DNA of 64,000 bases from contig NC_010397.1 of NCBI RefSeq assembly GCF_000069185.1, positions 4,154,001 to 4,218,000 of the forward strand, in the 5' to 3' direction. Shown one piece after another: positions 21,259 to 31,893 of the stretch. The position numbers and the translations under genes were made by a program. Each line of letters begins with the position of its first letter. The stretch's first letter is position 1. The stretch comes from Mycobacteroides abscessus ATCC 19977 (GTDB lineage: Bacteria > Actinomycetota > Actinomycetes > Mycobacteriales > Mycobacteriaceae). The notes below the pieces were generated by a model. That model did not search any database. It was given only the letters and a program-made list of their open reading frames with translations, and was not told where the DNA came from.

Positions 21259-21597
21259 ATGAACAAACTGTCACTGACGAAAACCATCGCGGCCGTGGGC
21301 GGTATCACCATGGCGTTGAGCGCGGGGGCGGGCCTAGCATCCGCAGACCCCGTTACGGACGAGATGGTCAACAGCACCTGTACGTACGAGCAGGCGAACG
21401 CCGCCCTACACGCGGAGAACCCAATGGCCGCAGAGTACTTCGACGCGTCGCCGCCCAACCAGCAGTTCATGCGAGAGTTCCTCAGCTCGCCAAAGGACAA
21501 GCGCGTGAGCATGATCAACCAAGTCAAGGGAAATCAGGGCATCGAGTACGTCATCCCGGTGTTCCAGCAGATGGTGCGCAGCTGCCACAAGTACTAA
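21259..21597 (+). CDS. Small secreted haemophore-family protein
   Basis: This is a 112-residue exported protein. A signal peptide (residues 1-29, hydrophobic AAVGGITMALSAGAGLASA, cleavage before DP) precedes a helical mature domain of about 83 residues with cysteines at 41 and 109, probably disulfide-bonded. The pattern (TCTYEQ near the start, MVRSCHKY at the end) resembles the mycobacterial haemophore-related family of Rv0203. Haem binding is not demonstrable from sequence. The ATG follows GAGGCAATTGAGAAC. It follows rmlA by about 140 bases on the same strand and is convergent with mmpL4b, separated by a hairpin. Confidence 0.8.
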   Translation: MNKLSLTKTIAAVGGITMALSAGAGLASADPVTDEMVNSTCTYEQANAALHAENPMAAEYFDASPPNQQFMREFLSSPKDKRVSMINQVKGNQGIEYVIPVFQQMVRSCHKY

Positions 21598-21612
21598 GAC
21601 CTGCCAGACAGA

Positions 21613-21658
21613 CCTGAAGGGCCGGGTACGACGCGATCGTCGTACCCGGCCCTTCAGG
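21613..21658. terminator. Bidirectional hairpin terminator
   Basis: A perfect inverted repeat has 21-base arms at 21613-21633 and 21638-21658 and a CGAT loop. It lies between convergent genes (the haemophore-family gene and mmpL4b), 16 bases after the former's stop, so it can serve both directions. There is no T-tract on either side, as is common for mycobacterial terminators. Confidence 0.9.
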
Positions 21659-21703
21659 CTCTATGCAAAAAATTGATGCGAAACCGGTTGAACGGCAAGA
21701 CCA

Positions 21704-24667
21704 CTACTCAGAAAGCCGCGGCAGCTCGGCCGTCGGCCCCTCGTCGTCATGGCGTGCATCGGTGTGCCAAGCACTTGGCGCGGACGCGCCAACGGGCGTC
21801 AGCAGCGCACTCGGCGGGCGCGGGCGCACACGCTGTGGCCACCAGAACCACCGGCCCAGCAGCGCCGCGATCGACGGGGTCATGAACGAGCGCACGATCA
21901 GGGTGTCGAACAGCAGGCCCAGGCCGATGGTGGTACCGATCTGCCCGATGATCTGCAGATCGCTGACGACCATCGAAGCCATCGTGGCGGCGAACACCAG
22001 TCCTGCCGATGTGACCACCTTTCCGGTACCACCCATCGCACGGATGATGCCCGTATTCAGTCCGGCGCCCAGCTCCTCCTTCATACGGGAGACCAGTAGC
22101 AGGTTGTAGTCGGAGCCGACCGCCAGCAGGATGATCACCGACATCGCCAGCACCATCCAGTGCAGATTGACTCCCAGGATGTACTGCCACAGCAGCACCG
22201 ACAAACCGAAGGACGCACCCAGCGAGAGCGCCACGGTACCGACGATCACCAGGGCCGCGATGAAACTTCGGGTAGTGATGAGCATGATGATGAACACCAG
22301 GCAGATCGCCGCGATACCCGCGATCAACAGATCGTATGTCGAGCCGTCTTTCCAGTCCTTGGCAGTCGACGCAGCACCGGCGATGTACACCTTGCCTCCG
22401 ACGAGAGGCGTCCCCTTGAGCGCTTCCTCCGCCGCGTTCCGTACCTGCTCGATCCGCGCGATCCCCTCCGGTGACATGGGGTCGCCGTTGTGAGAGATGA
22501 TGAACCGCACAGTCTTTCCGTCTGGCGATAAGAACGAACTCATAGCGCGCTGGAAATCAGGATTCTTGAATACCTCAGGCGGCAGGAAGAACGAATCGTC
22601 GTTCTTCGACGCGTCGAAGGCCTCCCCCATCGCCATGACATCGTCGGTGGTTTCATCCATCTGGGCGAACTGGCCCGACATGGTGGCGTACATGGTCAGC
22701 ACCGAGGTCCGCATGCTCTGCATGACCTCAATCATCTGAGGAAACTGAACGAGCAACTGCGGCATGATCGCGTCCAGCTTGTCCATGTTCTTGACGAGTT
22801 CGACCAGTCCGTCATCAAGCGCATCCGCGCCATCCAACGCATCGAAAATCGACCTGATCGACCAGCAGATCGGGATATCGAAACAGTGCTTCTCCCAATA
22901 GAAGTAATTGCGGATCGGCCGGAGGAAGTCGTCAAAGAGTGCGATGCTGCCGCGCAGGTCGTCGGTGATCTGCTGCACCTCGTGCGTGTCGGCTGTCATC
23001 CGGTGCGTCGTCTCCGACATCTTCTTCATCACGCCATACGTGCGTTGCATCGTCGCGATCATCTTGGCCATATCGTCGGCCTGCTTTTGCATTTCGGCGA
23101 TGCGCTTCTTCTGAAAACGCGTTGCCTGAACTTGTCCAGCGCTTTGCAGACTCAGCAAGAAGGGCACCGAGGTGTTGGCGATCGGGGTACCCTCCGGGCG
23201 GGTGATCCCCTGCACCCGCGAGACTCCCCGCACCTTGAAGATGGCCTTGGCCACCTTGTTCAGCACCAGGAAATCCGCGGGGTTCCTTAGGTCCCTGTCG
23301 GTTTCGATCAACAGCACATCGGGCGTAAGACGCGACTCGGAGAAGTGCCGCTGAGCGGCAGCGAATCCCTGATTCGCCGGGATATCGCTGGAGATATAGA
23401 GCCGATCGTTGTAGCTGGTCTTATACCCCGGGAGGGTGGACAGTCCGACCAGTGCCACCGCCAGCGACGCGACCAGAATGGGCGCCGGCCACCGCACAAC
23501 CGCGGTACCGATGGCTCGCCACCGCTGAACCCTCAACTTGCGCTTGGGTTCCAGCAGACCGAACCGGCTTGCCACCACGATTCCGGCGGGTACCAAGGTA
23601 ACGGCCACCGCCACTGCCGCGAGCATGCCGATGGCACACGGAATACCCATTGTCTGGAAGTAGGGCAACCGGGTGAAGTGCAGGCACAGAATGGCTCCAG
23701 CGATTGTGACGCCCGACGCCAAGACCACCGGGGCGACGCTGCGATATGTGGTGTAGTAGGCCGTCTCTCGGTCCTGGCCCGCCTGACGTGCCTCCTGATA
23801 CCGGCCGAAAAAGAAGATGCCGTAGTCGGTACCCGCGGCGATGCTCAGGAAGACCAGCATGTTGACGGCGAAGGTCGAGAGCACAAAAACGTCATGGTGG
23901 CCAAGGAACGCGACGATGCCACGGGCCGCTGCCAGCTCGACTCCCACCATGATCAGCAGCAGGATCACGGTAATCACCGAGCGATACAGGATGAGTAGCA
24001 GCGTGAAAATGATGACGACGGTGACCGCCGTGATCTTGAGGATCGATTTGTTGCCCGCGTGCTGCATGTCCGATGCCAGCGGCGCAGCACCTGCCACATA
24101 GGTTTCGACATCCTTGGGCGCCGACGGTGATGTCCGCTTTACGATGTCGCGAACCGCAGCCACCGACTGGTCACCCTGCGCGGTACCTTGATTACCCACG
24201 AGATTCAGCTGCACATATGCGGCTTTTTCGTCGGGGCTCTGCACGCTCGACGACGTCAGCCGATCTCCCCATAGATCCTGCACGTGCTCGACGTGTTCGG
24301 GATCGTTCCGTAGCTCGCGAACCAGCTGAGCGTAGTACTGATGTGCGTCATCGCCGAGCGGTTCCTTGCCCTCGAGCACGATCATCGCGGAACTGTCCGA
24401 GTTCGACTCGTTGAAGTCCTTGCCCATCCGCAAAATGGCCTTCACGGCGGGCGCGTCCTGCGGCATGAGCGATACCGACCGTTCATCCCCAACCGTTTCC
24501 AGCGCGGGGATGGCCTTGGTCCAGTCCCAATTGACCGAGGCCAGCGTCGTATAGAGGATCAGAACCAGCCACCCCAGGATGATCAGGGGCGACAGCGTTC
24601 GAATAGTCCGCGCGATGAACGGTCGCGAGCGCGCCGAGTCTGTCTCGGCACTCATACCCGGTTTCAT
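21704..24667 (-). CDS. mmpL4b: RND-superfamily lipid transporter MmpL4b
   Basis: This 987-residue MmpL transporter is required with MmpL4a for GPL export across the inner membrane. It has an N-terminal membrane helix, periplasmic domain 1, a first bundle with [16 protein letters not shown] (proton-relay Asp-Tyr), a second periplasmic part with a long coiled-coil-like stretch from about [18 protein letters not shown], a Cys pair in [11 protein letters not shown], and a second bundle with [18 protein letters not shown] at 24667 overlaps the mmpL4a stop (TGATG) and follows AGAGGA. The in-frame region upstream lies inside mmpL4a. The C terminus carries a short charged tail. Confidence 0.93.
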   Translation of the reverse strand: MKPGMSAETDSARSRPFIARTIRTLSPLIILGWLVLILYTTLASVNWDWTKAIPALETVGDERSVSLMPQDAPAVKAILRMGKDFNESNSDSSAMIVLEGKEPLGDDAHQYYAQLVRELRNDPEHVEHVQDLWGDRLTSSSVQSPDEKAAYVQLNLVGNQGTAQGDQSVAAVRDIVKRTSPSAPKDVETYVAGAAPLASDMQHAGNKSILKITAVTVVIIFTLLLILYRSVITVILLLIMVGVELAAARGIVAFLGHHDVFVLSTFAVNMLVFLSIAAGTDYGIFFFGRYQEARQAGQDRETAYYTTYRSVAPVVLASGVTIAGAILCLHFTRLPYFQTMGIPCAIGMLAAVAVAVTLVPAGIVVASRFGLLEPKRKLRVQRWRAIGTAVVRWPAPILVASLAVALVGLSTLPGYKTSYNDRLYISSDIPANQGFAAAQRHFSESRLTPDVLLIETDRDLRNPADFLVLNKVAKAIFKVRGVSRVQGITRPEGTPIANTSVPFLLSLQSAGQVQATRFQKKRIAEMQKQADDMAKMIATMQRTYGVMKKMSETTHRMTADTHEVQQITDDLRGSIALFDDFLRPIRNYFYWEKHCFDIPICWSIRSIFDALDGADALDDGLVELVKNMDKLDAIMPQLLVQFPQMIEVMQSMRTSVLTMYATMSGQFAQMDETTDDVMAMGEAFDASKNDDSFFLPPEVFKNPDFQRAMSSFLSPDGKTVRFIISHNGDPMSPEGIARIEQVRNAAEEALKGTPLVGGKVYIAGAASTAKDWKDGSTYDLLIAGIAAICLVFIIMLITTRSFIAALVIVGTVALSLGASFGLSVLLWQYILGVNLHWMVLAMSVIILLAVGSDYNLLLVSRMKEELGAGLNTGIIRAMGGTGKVVTSAGLVFAATMASMVVSDLQIIGQIGTTIGLGLLFDTLIVRSFMTPSIAALLGRWFWWPQRVRPRPPSALLTPVGASAPSAWHTDARHDDEGPTAELPRLSE

Positions 24668-27546
24668 CAATTCCTCTGCAGTACCGAGCGGACCAGGCGC
24701 GGCCCCCTCCACCCGCGCACCGCGCCGACAGGGCGGGGAGAAACCTGCAACGGCCACCAGAACCACCGGCCCAGGAGCGCGGCGATAGCCGGTGTCATGA
24801 ACGCTCGCACGATCAAGGTGTCGAACAGCAGACCGAGACCGATCGTGGTACCCACCTGCCCGATGGTGAGCAGGTCGCTGACGATCATCGAGCCCATCGT
24901 GGCCGCGAACACCAGCCCAGCGGCCGTCACGACCTTGCCGGTACCACCCATCGCGCGGATGATGCCGGTTTTGAGTCCAGCACCCAGCTCTTCCTTCATT
25001 CGTGAGACCAGCAACAGGTTGTAGTCAGACCCCACGGCAAGCAGGACGATGACGGACATCGCCAGCACCACCCAGTTGATCTGTATGCCGCAGATGTGTT
25101 GCCACACAAGAACTGACAGACCAAACGATGCCCCAAGCGAAAGCGCCACCGTACCGACGATGACCAAGGCCGCGACCAGACTCCGCGTCATCAACAACAT
25201 GATGATGAAGATGAGGCACAGTGCCGCCACGCCCGCGATCAGGAGATCGTATTTCGATCCCTCGACCAGCTCACTGACCCCAGCGGCCGTACCTGCCAAT
25301 GAGAGTTTGGCGTGCTCCAGAGGCGTCCCCTTGAGAGCTTCTTCCGCGGCCGTCTTGATTGGCTCCACCCGCGAGATGCCTTCGGGGGTCGCCGGATCCC
25401 CTCGTTGAGATATCAGCATGCGCGAGGACTTGCCGTCCGGGGACATGAAGATCTTCATGACGCGCTGGAAGTCCTTGTTTTTCAGAACATCCGGCGGCAG
25501 GTAGAACGAGTCGTCGTTCTTGGAGGCATCGAAGGCCTTGCCCATGGCCGTGGAATTCTCCGTGGACTCGTCCATTTGCGCGAAGATGCCGGACATCGTG
25601 CTGTGCATGGTCAGCATCGATTCACGCGTGCTCTTCATGGTCTCGATCATGATCGGGAACTGTTCGAGCAGCTGCGGCATCAACTTGTCCAGCTCGTCAA
25701 GATCACCGACCAAGGTTTGCATCTTGTCGGTCACCTGATCGACGCCGTCAAGGGCGTCGAATATCGATCTGATGGACCAGCAGATGGGAATGTCGAAGCA
25801 GTGCTTATCCCAATAGAAGTAGTTGCGGATCGGCCGCCAGAAGTCTTCGAAATCCTCGATGTGGTCGCGCAGCGTCCGCATGTCCTGCTGGAGGTCCTTG
25901 GTGGTGCTGACCATGCGGTGTGTGGTGTCGACCATCTGATTCATCAGGTCGGACATGCGCTGCATGAGAGCGATCGTCTTGGACATATCGTCGGCCTGTT
26001 TGAGCATGTCGTCCATACGCGCCCGCTGGAACGGCAAGCTCAGTCGCTGGCTCGCATTCGACATACTGAGCATGAACGGCACCGACGAGTGTTCGATCTG
26101 TGTGCCCTCGGGCCGGGTAATGGACTGCACATTCGCAATGCCCGGCACCGCGAACACGGCCTTGGCCAGCCGGTTAAGTACCAGCAGATCAGCCGAGTTG
26201 CGCATATCGTGATTGGCTTCGATCAGCAGGATGTCGGGTGTGGACATCTTCGATTCCGGGAAGTGCCGCGAGGCGGCGACGAGTCCCTGAGTCGCGGGTA
26301 TGTCCTGCGGGATGAACTTGGCATCGGTGTAGCTGGGGTTGTATCCGGGCAGCGTCAACAATCCGATCAGGGCAACCGCCACCGTCGCAGCGAGGATGGG
26401 CCCGGGCCACCGCACGATCGCGGTACCGACCCGCCGCCACCGACGCGTCGTCACCTGTCGCTTCGGGTCGAACAGTCCGAAACGACTGCCGGCGGCGATG
26501 CAGGCCGGGACCAAGGTCAGCGCCACCGCAACCGCCACCAAAATGCCTACCGCGCCGGGGATACCCAGTGGCTTGAAATAGGGCAGGCGGGTGAAGTGCA
26601 GACACGCGATGGCGCCGGCGATGGTCAGACCAGAAGCCAGCACAACCTTCGCCACACCCTTATAGGCGGTGTAGTAGGCGGATTCGCGATCCTCCCCGGA
26701 CTGACGTGCCTCCTGATAACGCCCCGCGAAGAAGATTCCGTAGTCGGTGCCGGCGGCGATGCCCACCGATACCAGGAGATTGACGACGAACGTGGTCAGG
26801 CCGACGATCCCGTGCATGCCGAGGAACGCGACAAGACCGCGGGCGACCTGCAACTCGATGCCGACGGTGAACAACAGGATGATGACGGTGATGATCGATC
26901 GGTAGAGCAAGAGCAGCATCAGGAAGATCACCCCGACGCTCACCAGGGTGATGAGGATGACCGTACGGTTTCCGCTCTCGGCCATATCCGAGACGATGGC
27001 CGCCGGTCCCGTGACATAGGCCTTGACGCCCGGCGGCAGCCCCGGAGTTTCCCTGACCACCTTCTGAACGGCTTCCACCGATTCATTCGCGTCAGCCTGA
27101 CCAAAACGCCCTGTCAGATTCAATTGCACATACGCGGCTTTTCCGTCGGCGCTCTGCGCGGCACCGGCAGTCAGCGGATCACCCCAGAAATCCTGCACAT
27201 GCTGCACATGCTTCGGATCGTCTTTCAATTGGCGGATGACGGCGTCGTAATACTTGTGCGCATCGTCTCCGAGGGTGCCCTCTCCCTCGAGCACGATCAC
27301 CGCGACACTCTCGGAATTGGACTCCTGAAAGACCTTCCCCATCTGCGTCATCGCCTTGACGGACGGCGCATCCGGAGGGCTCAGTGAAACCGAATGCTCT
27401 CGCTCGACGATCTCCAGTGGTGGCACCTTGACGGTCAGCAAGACCGTGATCGCCAGCCAGCCGAGAATAATGAAGACAGCGCCCCGGCGGATAATGGTCG
27501 CCATTATCGGCCGATGCGATTTAACCTTGCCGTCGTCCGCGCTCAT
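24667..27546 (-). CDS. mmpL4a: RND-superfamily lipid transporter MmpL4a
   Basis: This 959-residue MmpL transporter is a tandem paralogue of MmpL4b, with the same architecture. [16 protein letters not shown] and [15 protein letters not shown] are the two proton-relay segments, and the periplasmic coiled-coil-like stretch contains the same [11 protein letters not shown] motif. ATG at 27546 overlaps the mmpS4 stop (ATGA) and follows GAAGG; GTG at 27564 is possible. It is related to M. tuberculosis MmpL4 (Rv0450c). Loss of MmpL4a or MmpL4b is known to cause GPL-negative rough colonies in M. abscessus. Confidence 0.93.
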   Translation of the reverse strand: MSADDGKVKSHRPIMATIIRRGAVFIILGWLAITVLLTVKVPPLEIVEREHSVSLSPPDAPSVKAMTQMGKVFQESNSESVAVIVLEGEGTLGDDAHKYYDAVIRQLKDDPKHVQHVQDFWGDPLTAGAAQSADGKAAYVQLNLTGRFGQADANESVEAVQKVVRETPGLPPGVKAYVTGPAAIVSDMAESGNRTVILITLVSVGVIFLMLLLLYRSIITVIILLFTVGIELQVARGLVAFLGMHGIVGLTTFVVNLLVSVGIAAGTDYGIFFAGRYQEARQSGEDRESAYYTAYKGVAKVVLASGLTIAGAIACLHFTRLPYFKPLGIPGAVGILVAVAVALTLVPACIAAGSRFGLFDPKRQVTTRRWRRVGTAIVRWPGPILAATVAVALIGLLTLPGYNPSYTDAKFIPQDIPATQGLVAASRHFPESKMSTPDILLIEANHDMRNSADLLVLNRLAKAVFAVPGIANVQSITRPEGTQIEHSSVPFMLSMSNASQRLSLPFQRARMDDMLKQADDMSKTIALMQRMSDLMNQMVDTTHRMVSTTKDLQQDMRTLRDHIEDFEDFWRPIRNYFYWDKHCFDIPICWSIRSIFDALDGVDQVTDKMQTLVGDLDELDKLMPQLLEQFPIMIETMKSTRESMLTMHSTMSGIFAQMDESTENSTAMGKAFDASKNDDSFYLPPDVLKNKDFQRVMKIFMSPDGKSSRMLISQRGDPATPEGISRVEPIKTAAEEALKGTPLEHAKLSLAGTAAGVSELVEGSKYDLLIAGVAALCLIFIIMLLMTRSLVAALVIVGTVALSLGASFGLSVLVWQHICGIQINWVVLAMSVIVLLAVGSDYNLLLVSRMKEELGAGLKTGIIRAMGGTGKVVTAAGLVFAATMGSMIVSDLLTIGQVGTTIGLGLLFDTLIVRAFMTPAIAALLGRWFWWPLQVSPRPVGAVRGWRGPRLVRSVLQRN

Positions 27547-27959
27547 GCGGCCTTCAAGAGGCACGAGGTGAACGCGTTGGTCTGATTTGTCACCTTCTCG
27601 GATTTGACCTCATCGTCGACGATGATGCGGCAGCCGATGCTGCTGCCGTCGCCCTGCGCCATGATGCTTCCCACCGCGGTGGTCTTGCCGATCTCAAATT
27701 TGACGGACCACGGAAGTGGCACTTTCTGAATGAACAGCGGATCACCATTGACATCGAAATAACTGATATCAGCTACATTTCCCGGCGACCCGAAAACTTC
27801 GTAAGACATCTTCTTTGGGTCGAACGATTTAGCGTCACTCACATTCGTATCAGCATACGAAGGGCGCTTCTCGTTACCGAATACGCCGTGGAGTCGCGAC
27901 ACCGTAAATCCGCCGACGGCAATTACCGCAATCACCAGCAGCGGAATCCACAGACGCAT
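27543..27959 (-). CDS. mmpS4: MmpS4, small membrane accessory protein of MmpL4
   Basis: This MmpS-family protein has one N-terminal membrane helix (residues 4-22, [17 protein letters not shown]) and a periplasmic beta-rich domain. [35 protein letters not shown] and [10 protein letters not shown] parallel M. tuberculosis MmpS4 (Rv0451c). It assists the MmpL4 pair. The start is unclear: ATG at 27959 and TTG at 27962 lie 17-20 bases from the strong GAGGAGGG site, whereas an in-frame ATT at 27974-27972 is five bases from it. It is the first gene of the mmpS4-mmpL4a-mmpL4b operon. Confidence 0.9.
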   Translation of the reverse strand: MRLWIPLLVIAVIAVGGFTVSRLHGVFGNEKRPSYADTNVSDAKSFDPKKMSYEVFGSPGNVADISYFDVNGDPLFIQKVPLPWSVKFEIGKTTAVGSIMAQGDGSSIGCRIIVDDEVKSEKVTNQTNAFTSCLLKAA

Positions 27960-27974
27960 CAAAAGCCGAAGAAT

Positions 27975-28495
27975 CGTAACCCTCCTCGTCTATCTCCGCA
28001 TCCGGCACCGTGCGCGGATCTGCGCATCCCAAATTGCAAAACGCGGAACACCTCAGCGGTGCTCCCCGGCCGTTAAAGATTAGACCATGCATCTGAGCCG
28101 CGTATGCACCCGTTGCAGACCCGATATCCATTGATTAACACGCTATTTGGGATACGAGCGTGTACAGATTTACTGCAGGGAACCCGAGCAACGATCGCGT
28201 GCGGATTTTGCATTTCACAGAATGGGTGAACAGATAGTTAATCAGCAGTTGAGGCCCCTCTTTATGACCCCGAGGCCCCCTAGCCGGTCCGAGTGACGCC
28301 GGTCATAGCGAGAAGCAGCGTGGCCAGACATGTTCGCCCGTCACCCCAGCCACGGTAGCCCCAGAAAGCAAACCAGCTTGATCGTCCGGTTACCTCGGGC
28401 CCGCCCCTAACAAAGCGGAGGTCGATACCCCTGGATGGATCCCATCCTTGCCAAGACTGCGAAGGTGCAGTTCGCAAAGCGCGTACGCTGGCCAC
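27975..28495. promoter_or_regulatory. Divergent intergenic region, mmpS4 / ramB
   Basis: These 520 bases separate mmpS4 (leftward) and ramB (rightward) without a convincing gene. Three TTGCAAA-like elements stand out: AAATTGCAAA at 28031-28040, GATTTTGCAT near 28204 and TTCGCAAAGC at 28471-28480; as I remember it, RamB sites contain TTTGC/GCAAA cores, so autoregulation is possible. The mmpS4 ribosome site GAGGAGGG lies at the left end. The minus-strand frame 28280-28615 has no family similarity. Confidence 0.45.
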
Positions 28496-29926
28496 GTGTC
28501 CAAAACGTACGTTGGAGGGCGCCTTCGTCAACTCCGGAGCGAACGCGGGTTCAGTCAGGCCGCGCTCGCCCAGATGCTGGAGATCTCGCCGAGTTATCTC
28601 AACCAGATCGAGCATGATGTCCGACCGCTGACCGTTGCGGTCCTGCTGCGCATCACCGAGGTCTTCGGTGTGGACGCGACATTCTTCTCTTCCCAGGACG
28701 ACAGCCGCCTCATCGCCGAGCTACGCGAGGTAGTGCAGGACAAAGACCTGGATATCGACGTCGACCCGGCCGAGATCGCCGACGTGGTCGCCGGGCACCC
28801 CGCGTTGGCCCGCGCGATGGTCAATCTGCACCGGCGCTATCGAATCACGACGACGCAATTGGCCGCGGCGACCGAGGACCGCTACACCGATGGCAGCGGC
28901 AGCGGATCCATCACCATGCCGCATGAAGAAGTGCGCGACTACTTCTATCAGCGCCACAACTATCTGCATGAGCTGGATACGGCCGCCGAAGACCTGACGG
29001 TTCGTATGCGCATGCACCGGGCGGACCTGGCCCGCGAGATCGCGGACCGCCTCACCGAGGTGCACGGCGTACAGATCGCCCGCCGGATAGACCTGGGCGA
29101 CAGCGTCCTGCACAAATACGACCCCGCGTCCAAGACGCTGGAAATCAGCAATCACCTCTCGGGTGGACAACAGGTCTTCAAGCTGGCCGCCGAGCTGGCC
29201 TATCTGGAATACGGCGATCTCATCGACACGATGGTCGACGACGGCAAGTTCACTTCTGAAGAATCACGCAAGCTGGCGCGGCTGGGCCTGGCCAATTACT
29301 TCGCCGCCGCCACGGTGCTGCCCTACCGTCAGTTCCACGGGGTGGCAGAAGATTTCCAATACGACATCGAGCGGCTTTCGGCCTTCTATTCAGTGAGCTA
29401 CGAGACCGTCTGCCATCGGCTGTCGACGCTGCAGCGCCCGTCCATGCGTGGGGTGCCGTTCTCCTTCGTTCGAGTGGATCGCGCCGGAAACATGTCAAAA
29501 CGTCAGTCGGCCACCGGGTTCCATTTCTCCTCCAGTGGCGGAACCTGTCCGCTATGGAACGTCTACGAGACCTTCGGTAACCCCGGCAAGATCCTGGTCC
29601 AGGTGGCCCAGATGCCCGACGGACGCAACTACCTGTGGGTCGCGCGCACCGTTGAGCGCCGCGCATCCCGATACGGCCAGCCCGGTAAGACCTTCGCGAT
29701 TGGGCTGGGGTGCGAGCTGAGACATGCACACCGGCTGGTCTACTCGCAGGGCCTGGACCTGTCCTCCGAAGGAGCTACCACGCCGATCGGTGTGGGTTGT
29801 CGTGTCTGTGAGCGTGACAACTGTCCCCAGCGCGCCTTCCCCGCACTCGGCCGGGCACTCGACCTGGACGAGCATCGCAGTACGGTGTCGCCATACCTCG
29901 TTCTGCAGGAAGGAGCTCACCCATGA
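28496..29926 (+). CDS. ramB: RamB-family transcriptional regulator of acetate/propionate metabolism
   Basis: This 476-residue regulator is colinear with M. tuberculosis RamB (Rv0465c). The N-terminal XRE helix-turn-helix (SKTYVGGRLRQLRSERGFSQ, LEISPSYLNQIE) is followed by an IrrE-like central domain and a C-terminal domain ending with a Cys cluster (GCRVCERDNCPQRAFPALGR). RamB controls glyoxylate-cycle and related genes. The start is GTG at 28496, matching the Rv0465c N terminus; 16 upstream in-frame codons have no similarity. No ribosome site is evident, so leaderless translation is possible. Its stop overlaps the next gene (ATGA). Confidence 0.92.
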   Translation: MSKTYVGGRLRQLRSERGFSQAALAQMLEISPSYLNQIEHDVRPLTVAVLLRITEVFGVDATFFSSQDDSRLIAELREVVQDKDLDIDVDPAEIADVVAGHPALARAMVNLHRRYRITTTQLAAATEDRYTDGSGSGSITMPHEEVRDYFYQRHNYLHELDTAAEDLTVRMRMHRADLAREIADRLTEVHGVQIARRIDLGDSVLHKYDPASKTLEISNHLSGGQQVFKLAAELAYLEYGDLIDTMVDDGKFTSEESRKLARLGLANYFAAATVLPYRQFHGVAEDFQYDIERLSAFYSVSYETVCHRLSTLQRPSMRGVPFSFVRVDRAGNMSKRQSATGFHFSSSGGTCPLWNVYETFGNPGKILVQVAQMPDGRNYLWVARTVERRASRYGQPGKTFAIGLGCELRHAHRLVYSQGLDLSSEGATTPIGVGCRVCERDNCPQRAFPALGRALDLDEHRSTVSPYLVLQEGAHP

Positions 29927-30456
29927 GCAGTGGCCGTATCCCGTCAGGTGGTCTGCGCGAGCTCGGACCCATCAACTGGGTGATCGCCAAGGGCATGGCA
30001 CGTGCGGTAAACGCCCCGGAAATGCACCTGGCGACCACGCTCGGACAGACGGGCGCCAGGTTCTGGCCATGGCTCGCCTATTCCGGAGCCATCCTGCGGG
30101 GTACCAAACTGTCCACCCGGGACACCGAGGTGGTCATCCTGCGCGTGGCCCACGTCCGCGAGTGCGAGTACGAACTGCAGCACCACACCCGCATCGCCAA
30201 ATCAGCTGGCATCGATCCGGCGTATCAAGAGCGGATTTTCACCGGGGCCGGTGCCGAGGGGCTCTCCGACAAGGAACGTGCCCTCATCACGGGTGTTGAC
30301 GAGATTCTCACTACCAGAACGCTTTCCGATGAGGCATGGGAAGGACTTTCGAAGTTCCTGGACCGCCGCCAGCTCATCGGTTTCTGCCTCCTGGTCACTC
30401 AGTACGACGGGTTGGCGGCCACTATGTCGTCGTTGCGGATCCCGCTGGATCACTGA
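29923..30456 (+). CDS. Carboxymuconolactone decarboxylase / AhpD-like family protein
   Basis: This 177-residue AhpD-fold protein has the family helix TEVVILRVAHVRECEYELQHHTRIAKSAGI. It shows ECEYELQHH in place of the redox CxxC of true AhpD, so a peroxidase-partner role is not supported, and substrate is unknown. It is translationally coupled to ramB (ATGA overlap), as in the M. tuberculosis Rv0465c-Rv0464c pair. It is convergent with the aldo/keto reductase at 30475. Confidence 0.85.
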   Translation: MSSGRIPSGGLRELGPINWVIAKGMARAVNAPEMHLATTLGQTGARFWPWLAYSGAILRGTKLSTRDTEVVILRVAHVRECEYELQHHTRIAKSAGIDPAYQERIFTGAGAEGLSDKERALITGVDEILTTRTLSDEAWEGLSKFLDRRQLIGFCLLVTQYDGLAATMSSLRIPLDH

Positions 30457-30474
30457 CCGCCGGACCAGCCGCCG

Positions 30475-31464
30475 CTAGCCCTCCAGCCGCGCGAGATGTT
30501 CCGCGTTGTACCGATCCCCCGCTGCCGCTGCAAGACATTCGAGGCGGACAAGATGCTCCGGTAGCAGTTCGATATCCACCGCGCCGACGTTCTCGTTGAC
30601 ACGCGAGACCTTCGTGGTCCCGGGTATCGGCACGATATCGTCACCACGAGCGAGCAACCACGCCAACGCTACCTGCGCGCTGGTCGCCCCTATCGAGGAC
30701 GCCACCGAACGAACCTCCTCCACCAGCGCCAAGTTCGCATCGAAGTTTTCTGCACTGAACCTCGGCTGTTCTCTACGGAAGTCTCCCTCGGCCAATTGGT
30801 CTCGCGAGCCGATGGCGCCGGTGAGAAAGCCGCGGCCGAGCGGCGAGTAGGCGACCAGGCCAATGCCTAGCTCGCGGATGGTCGGCAAGATCTCGTCCTC
30901 GATATCGCGGGTCCACAACGAATATTCGTTCTGCAGCGCCGTGATCGGATGAACGGCATGCGCCCGGCGTATCGTCCCGGCAGCAGCCTCCGACAACCCG
31001 ATATACCGAACCTTCCCTTGTTGAACCAGCTCGGCCACCGCTCCGATGGTGTCCTCGATGGCGACATTCGGGTCGACACGATGCTGGTAGTAGAGATCGA
31101 TGTGGTCAACACCGAGCCGCCGTAACGATCCTTCGACAGCGGTCGAGATGTTGCCGGGAGTGCTGTCGAGGACCTGCGATGCACCATTGCCGTGAGACAC
31201 CAATCCGAATTTGGTGGCAAGGACAACCTCGTCACGCCGGCCCGCGATGGCCCTACCGACGAGCTCTTCATTAACGAAGGGACCATAGATCTCTGCGGTA
31301 TCAATCAAGCTGACGCCTAGGTCCAGCGCGCGCCGGAGCGTGTCGATGGAAGTCGCTTCGTCGGGCCCGCTTTCGCTACCAATCGCACGGTAGTAGGCGG
31401 ACATCGACATGGCGCCCAGGCCGATCCTTGACACAGATAACTCACCGAGCCACGTGTGTTTCAT
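30475..31464 (-). CDS. Aldo/keto reductase
   Basis: This 329-residue NADPH-dependent aldo/keto reductase belongs to the AKR13-like branch. The catalytic tetrad is visible: Asp55 and Tyr60 in [15 protein letters not shown], Lys85 in VLATKFG, His128 in DLYYQHRVD. The C-terminal [16 protein letters not shown] is the NADP-binding segment. ATG at 31464 follows GGAGGAAAG and lies one base after the MerR-gene stop, so it is co-transcribed with and probably controlled by that MerR regulator. The natural substrate (aldehyde, ketone or quinone) is unknown. Confidence 0.92.
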   Translation of the reverse strand: MKHTWLGELSVSRIGLGAMSMSAYYRAIGSESGPDEATSIDTLRRALDLGVSLIDTAEIYGPFVNEELVGRAIAGRRDEVVLATKFGLVSHGNGASQVLDSTPGNISTAVEGSLRRLGVDHIDLYYQHRVDPNVAIEDTIGAVAELVQQGKVRYIGLSEAAAGTIRRAHAVHPITALQNEYSLWTRDIEDEILPTIRELGIGLVAYSPLGRGFLTGAIGSRDQLAEGDFRREQPRFSAENFDANLALVEEVRSVASSIGATSAQVALAWLLARGDDIVPIPGTTKVSRVNENVGAVDIELLPEHLVRLECLAAAAGDRYNAEHLARLEG

Positions 31465-31465
31465 G

Positions 31466-31885
31466 TCAGTTCTTCTTTCCTCCGGCGGATTGAGCCGAGG
31501 CACCATTGACCGACTCCGTGTAGTAGGCGACCTTGAAGTCGACGACCCTGAGGTCCTCGGTGAGCCGCTCCATTGCGGCCAGAATCCGGACGCGCTGCGC
31601 GAACAGCAGCTCCAAGCGCTCGGCGTGGGTCTCCTCACCACCCGCGAGGAGTTCGATGAACCTCCGCATATCGCGTACCGGCATGCCGGTACGGCGTAAC
31701 CGCAGCATCAGCTGGACACGTTCGATGTCGTCGTCACTGAAACGGCGCCTGCCACCGGCGTCGCGGGGGACCCGCGGAAAGAGGCCCTCACGCTCGAACC
31801 AGCGCAGCGCATCGATCGACAGTCCGGTTCGCTGGGCGACGTGCGAGATGGGGAAGCCGGCATGGGATGGCTCACTTGTGCTCAC
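31466..31885 (-). CDS. MerR-family transcriptional regulator
   Basis: This 139-residue MerR-family protein has the winged HTH ([21 protein letters not shown] then [19 protein letters not shown]) and a C-terminal dimerisation helix ([20 protein letters not shown]). It has no cysteines, so thiol or metal sensing is unlikely. The start is GTG at 31885. A perfect 20-base dyad directly upstream and the adjoining aldo/keto reductase suggest autoregulation and control of AKR expression, as in AdhR/YhdM-like electrophile-responsive systems; the inducer is unknown. Confidence 0.92.
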   Translation of the reverse strand: MSTSEPSHAGFPISHVAQRTGLSIDALRWFEREGLFPRVPRDAGGRRRFSDDDIERVQLMLRLRRTGMPVRDMRRFIELLAGGEETHAERLELLFAQRVRILAAMERLTEDLRVVDFKVAYYTESVNGASAQSAGGKKN

Positions 31886-31893
31886 AAAGCCAC

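Noticed and set aside
25312..27387. A 691-codon plus-strand frame inside mmpL4a
   Set aside because: It is antisense to a clear MmpL gene, low-complexity, and has no ribosome site or known domain.
28280..28615. A 111-codon minus-strand frame overlapping the ramB start
   Set aside because: It overlaps the HTH region of ramB and has no similarity.
29923..30456. AhpD alkylhydroperoxidase function for the AhpD-fold protein
   Set aside because: The redox-active CxxC of AhpD is absent (the motif is ECEYELQHH), so only the fold family is claimed.
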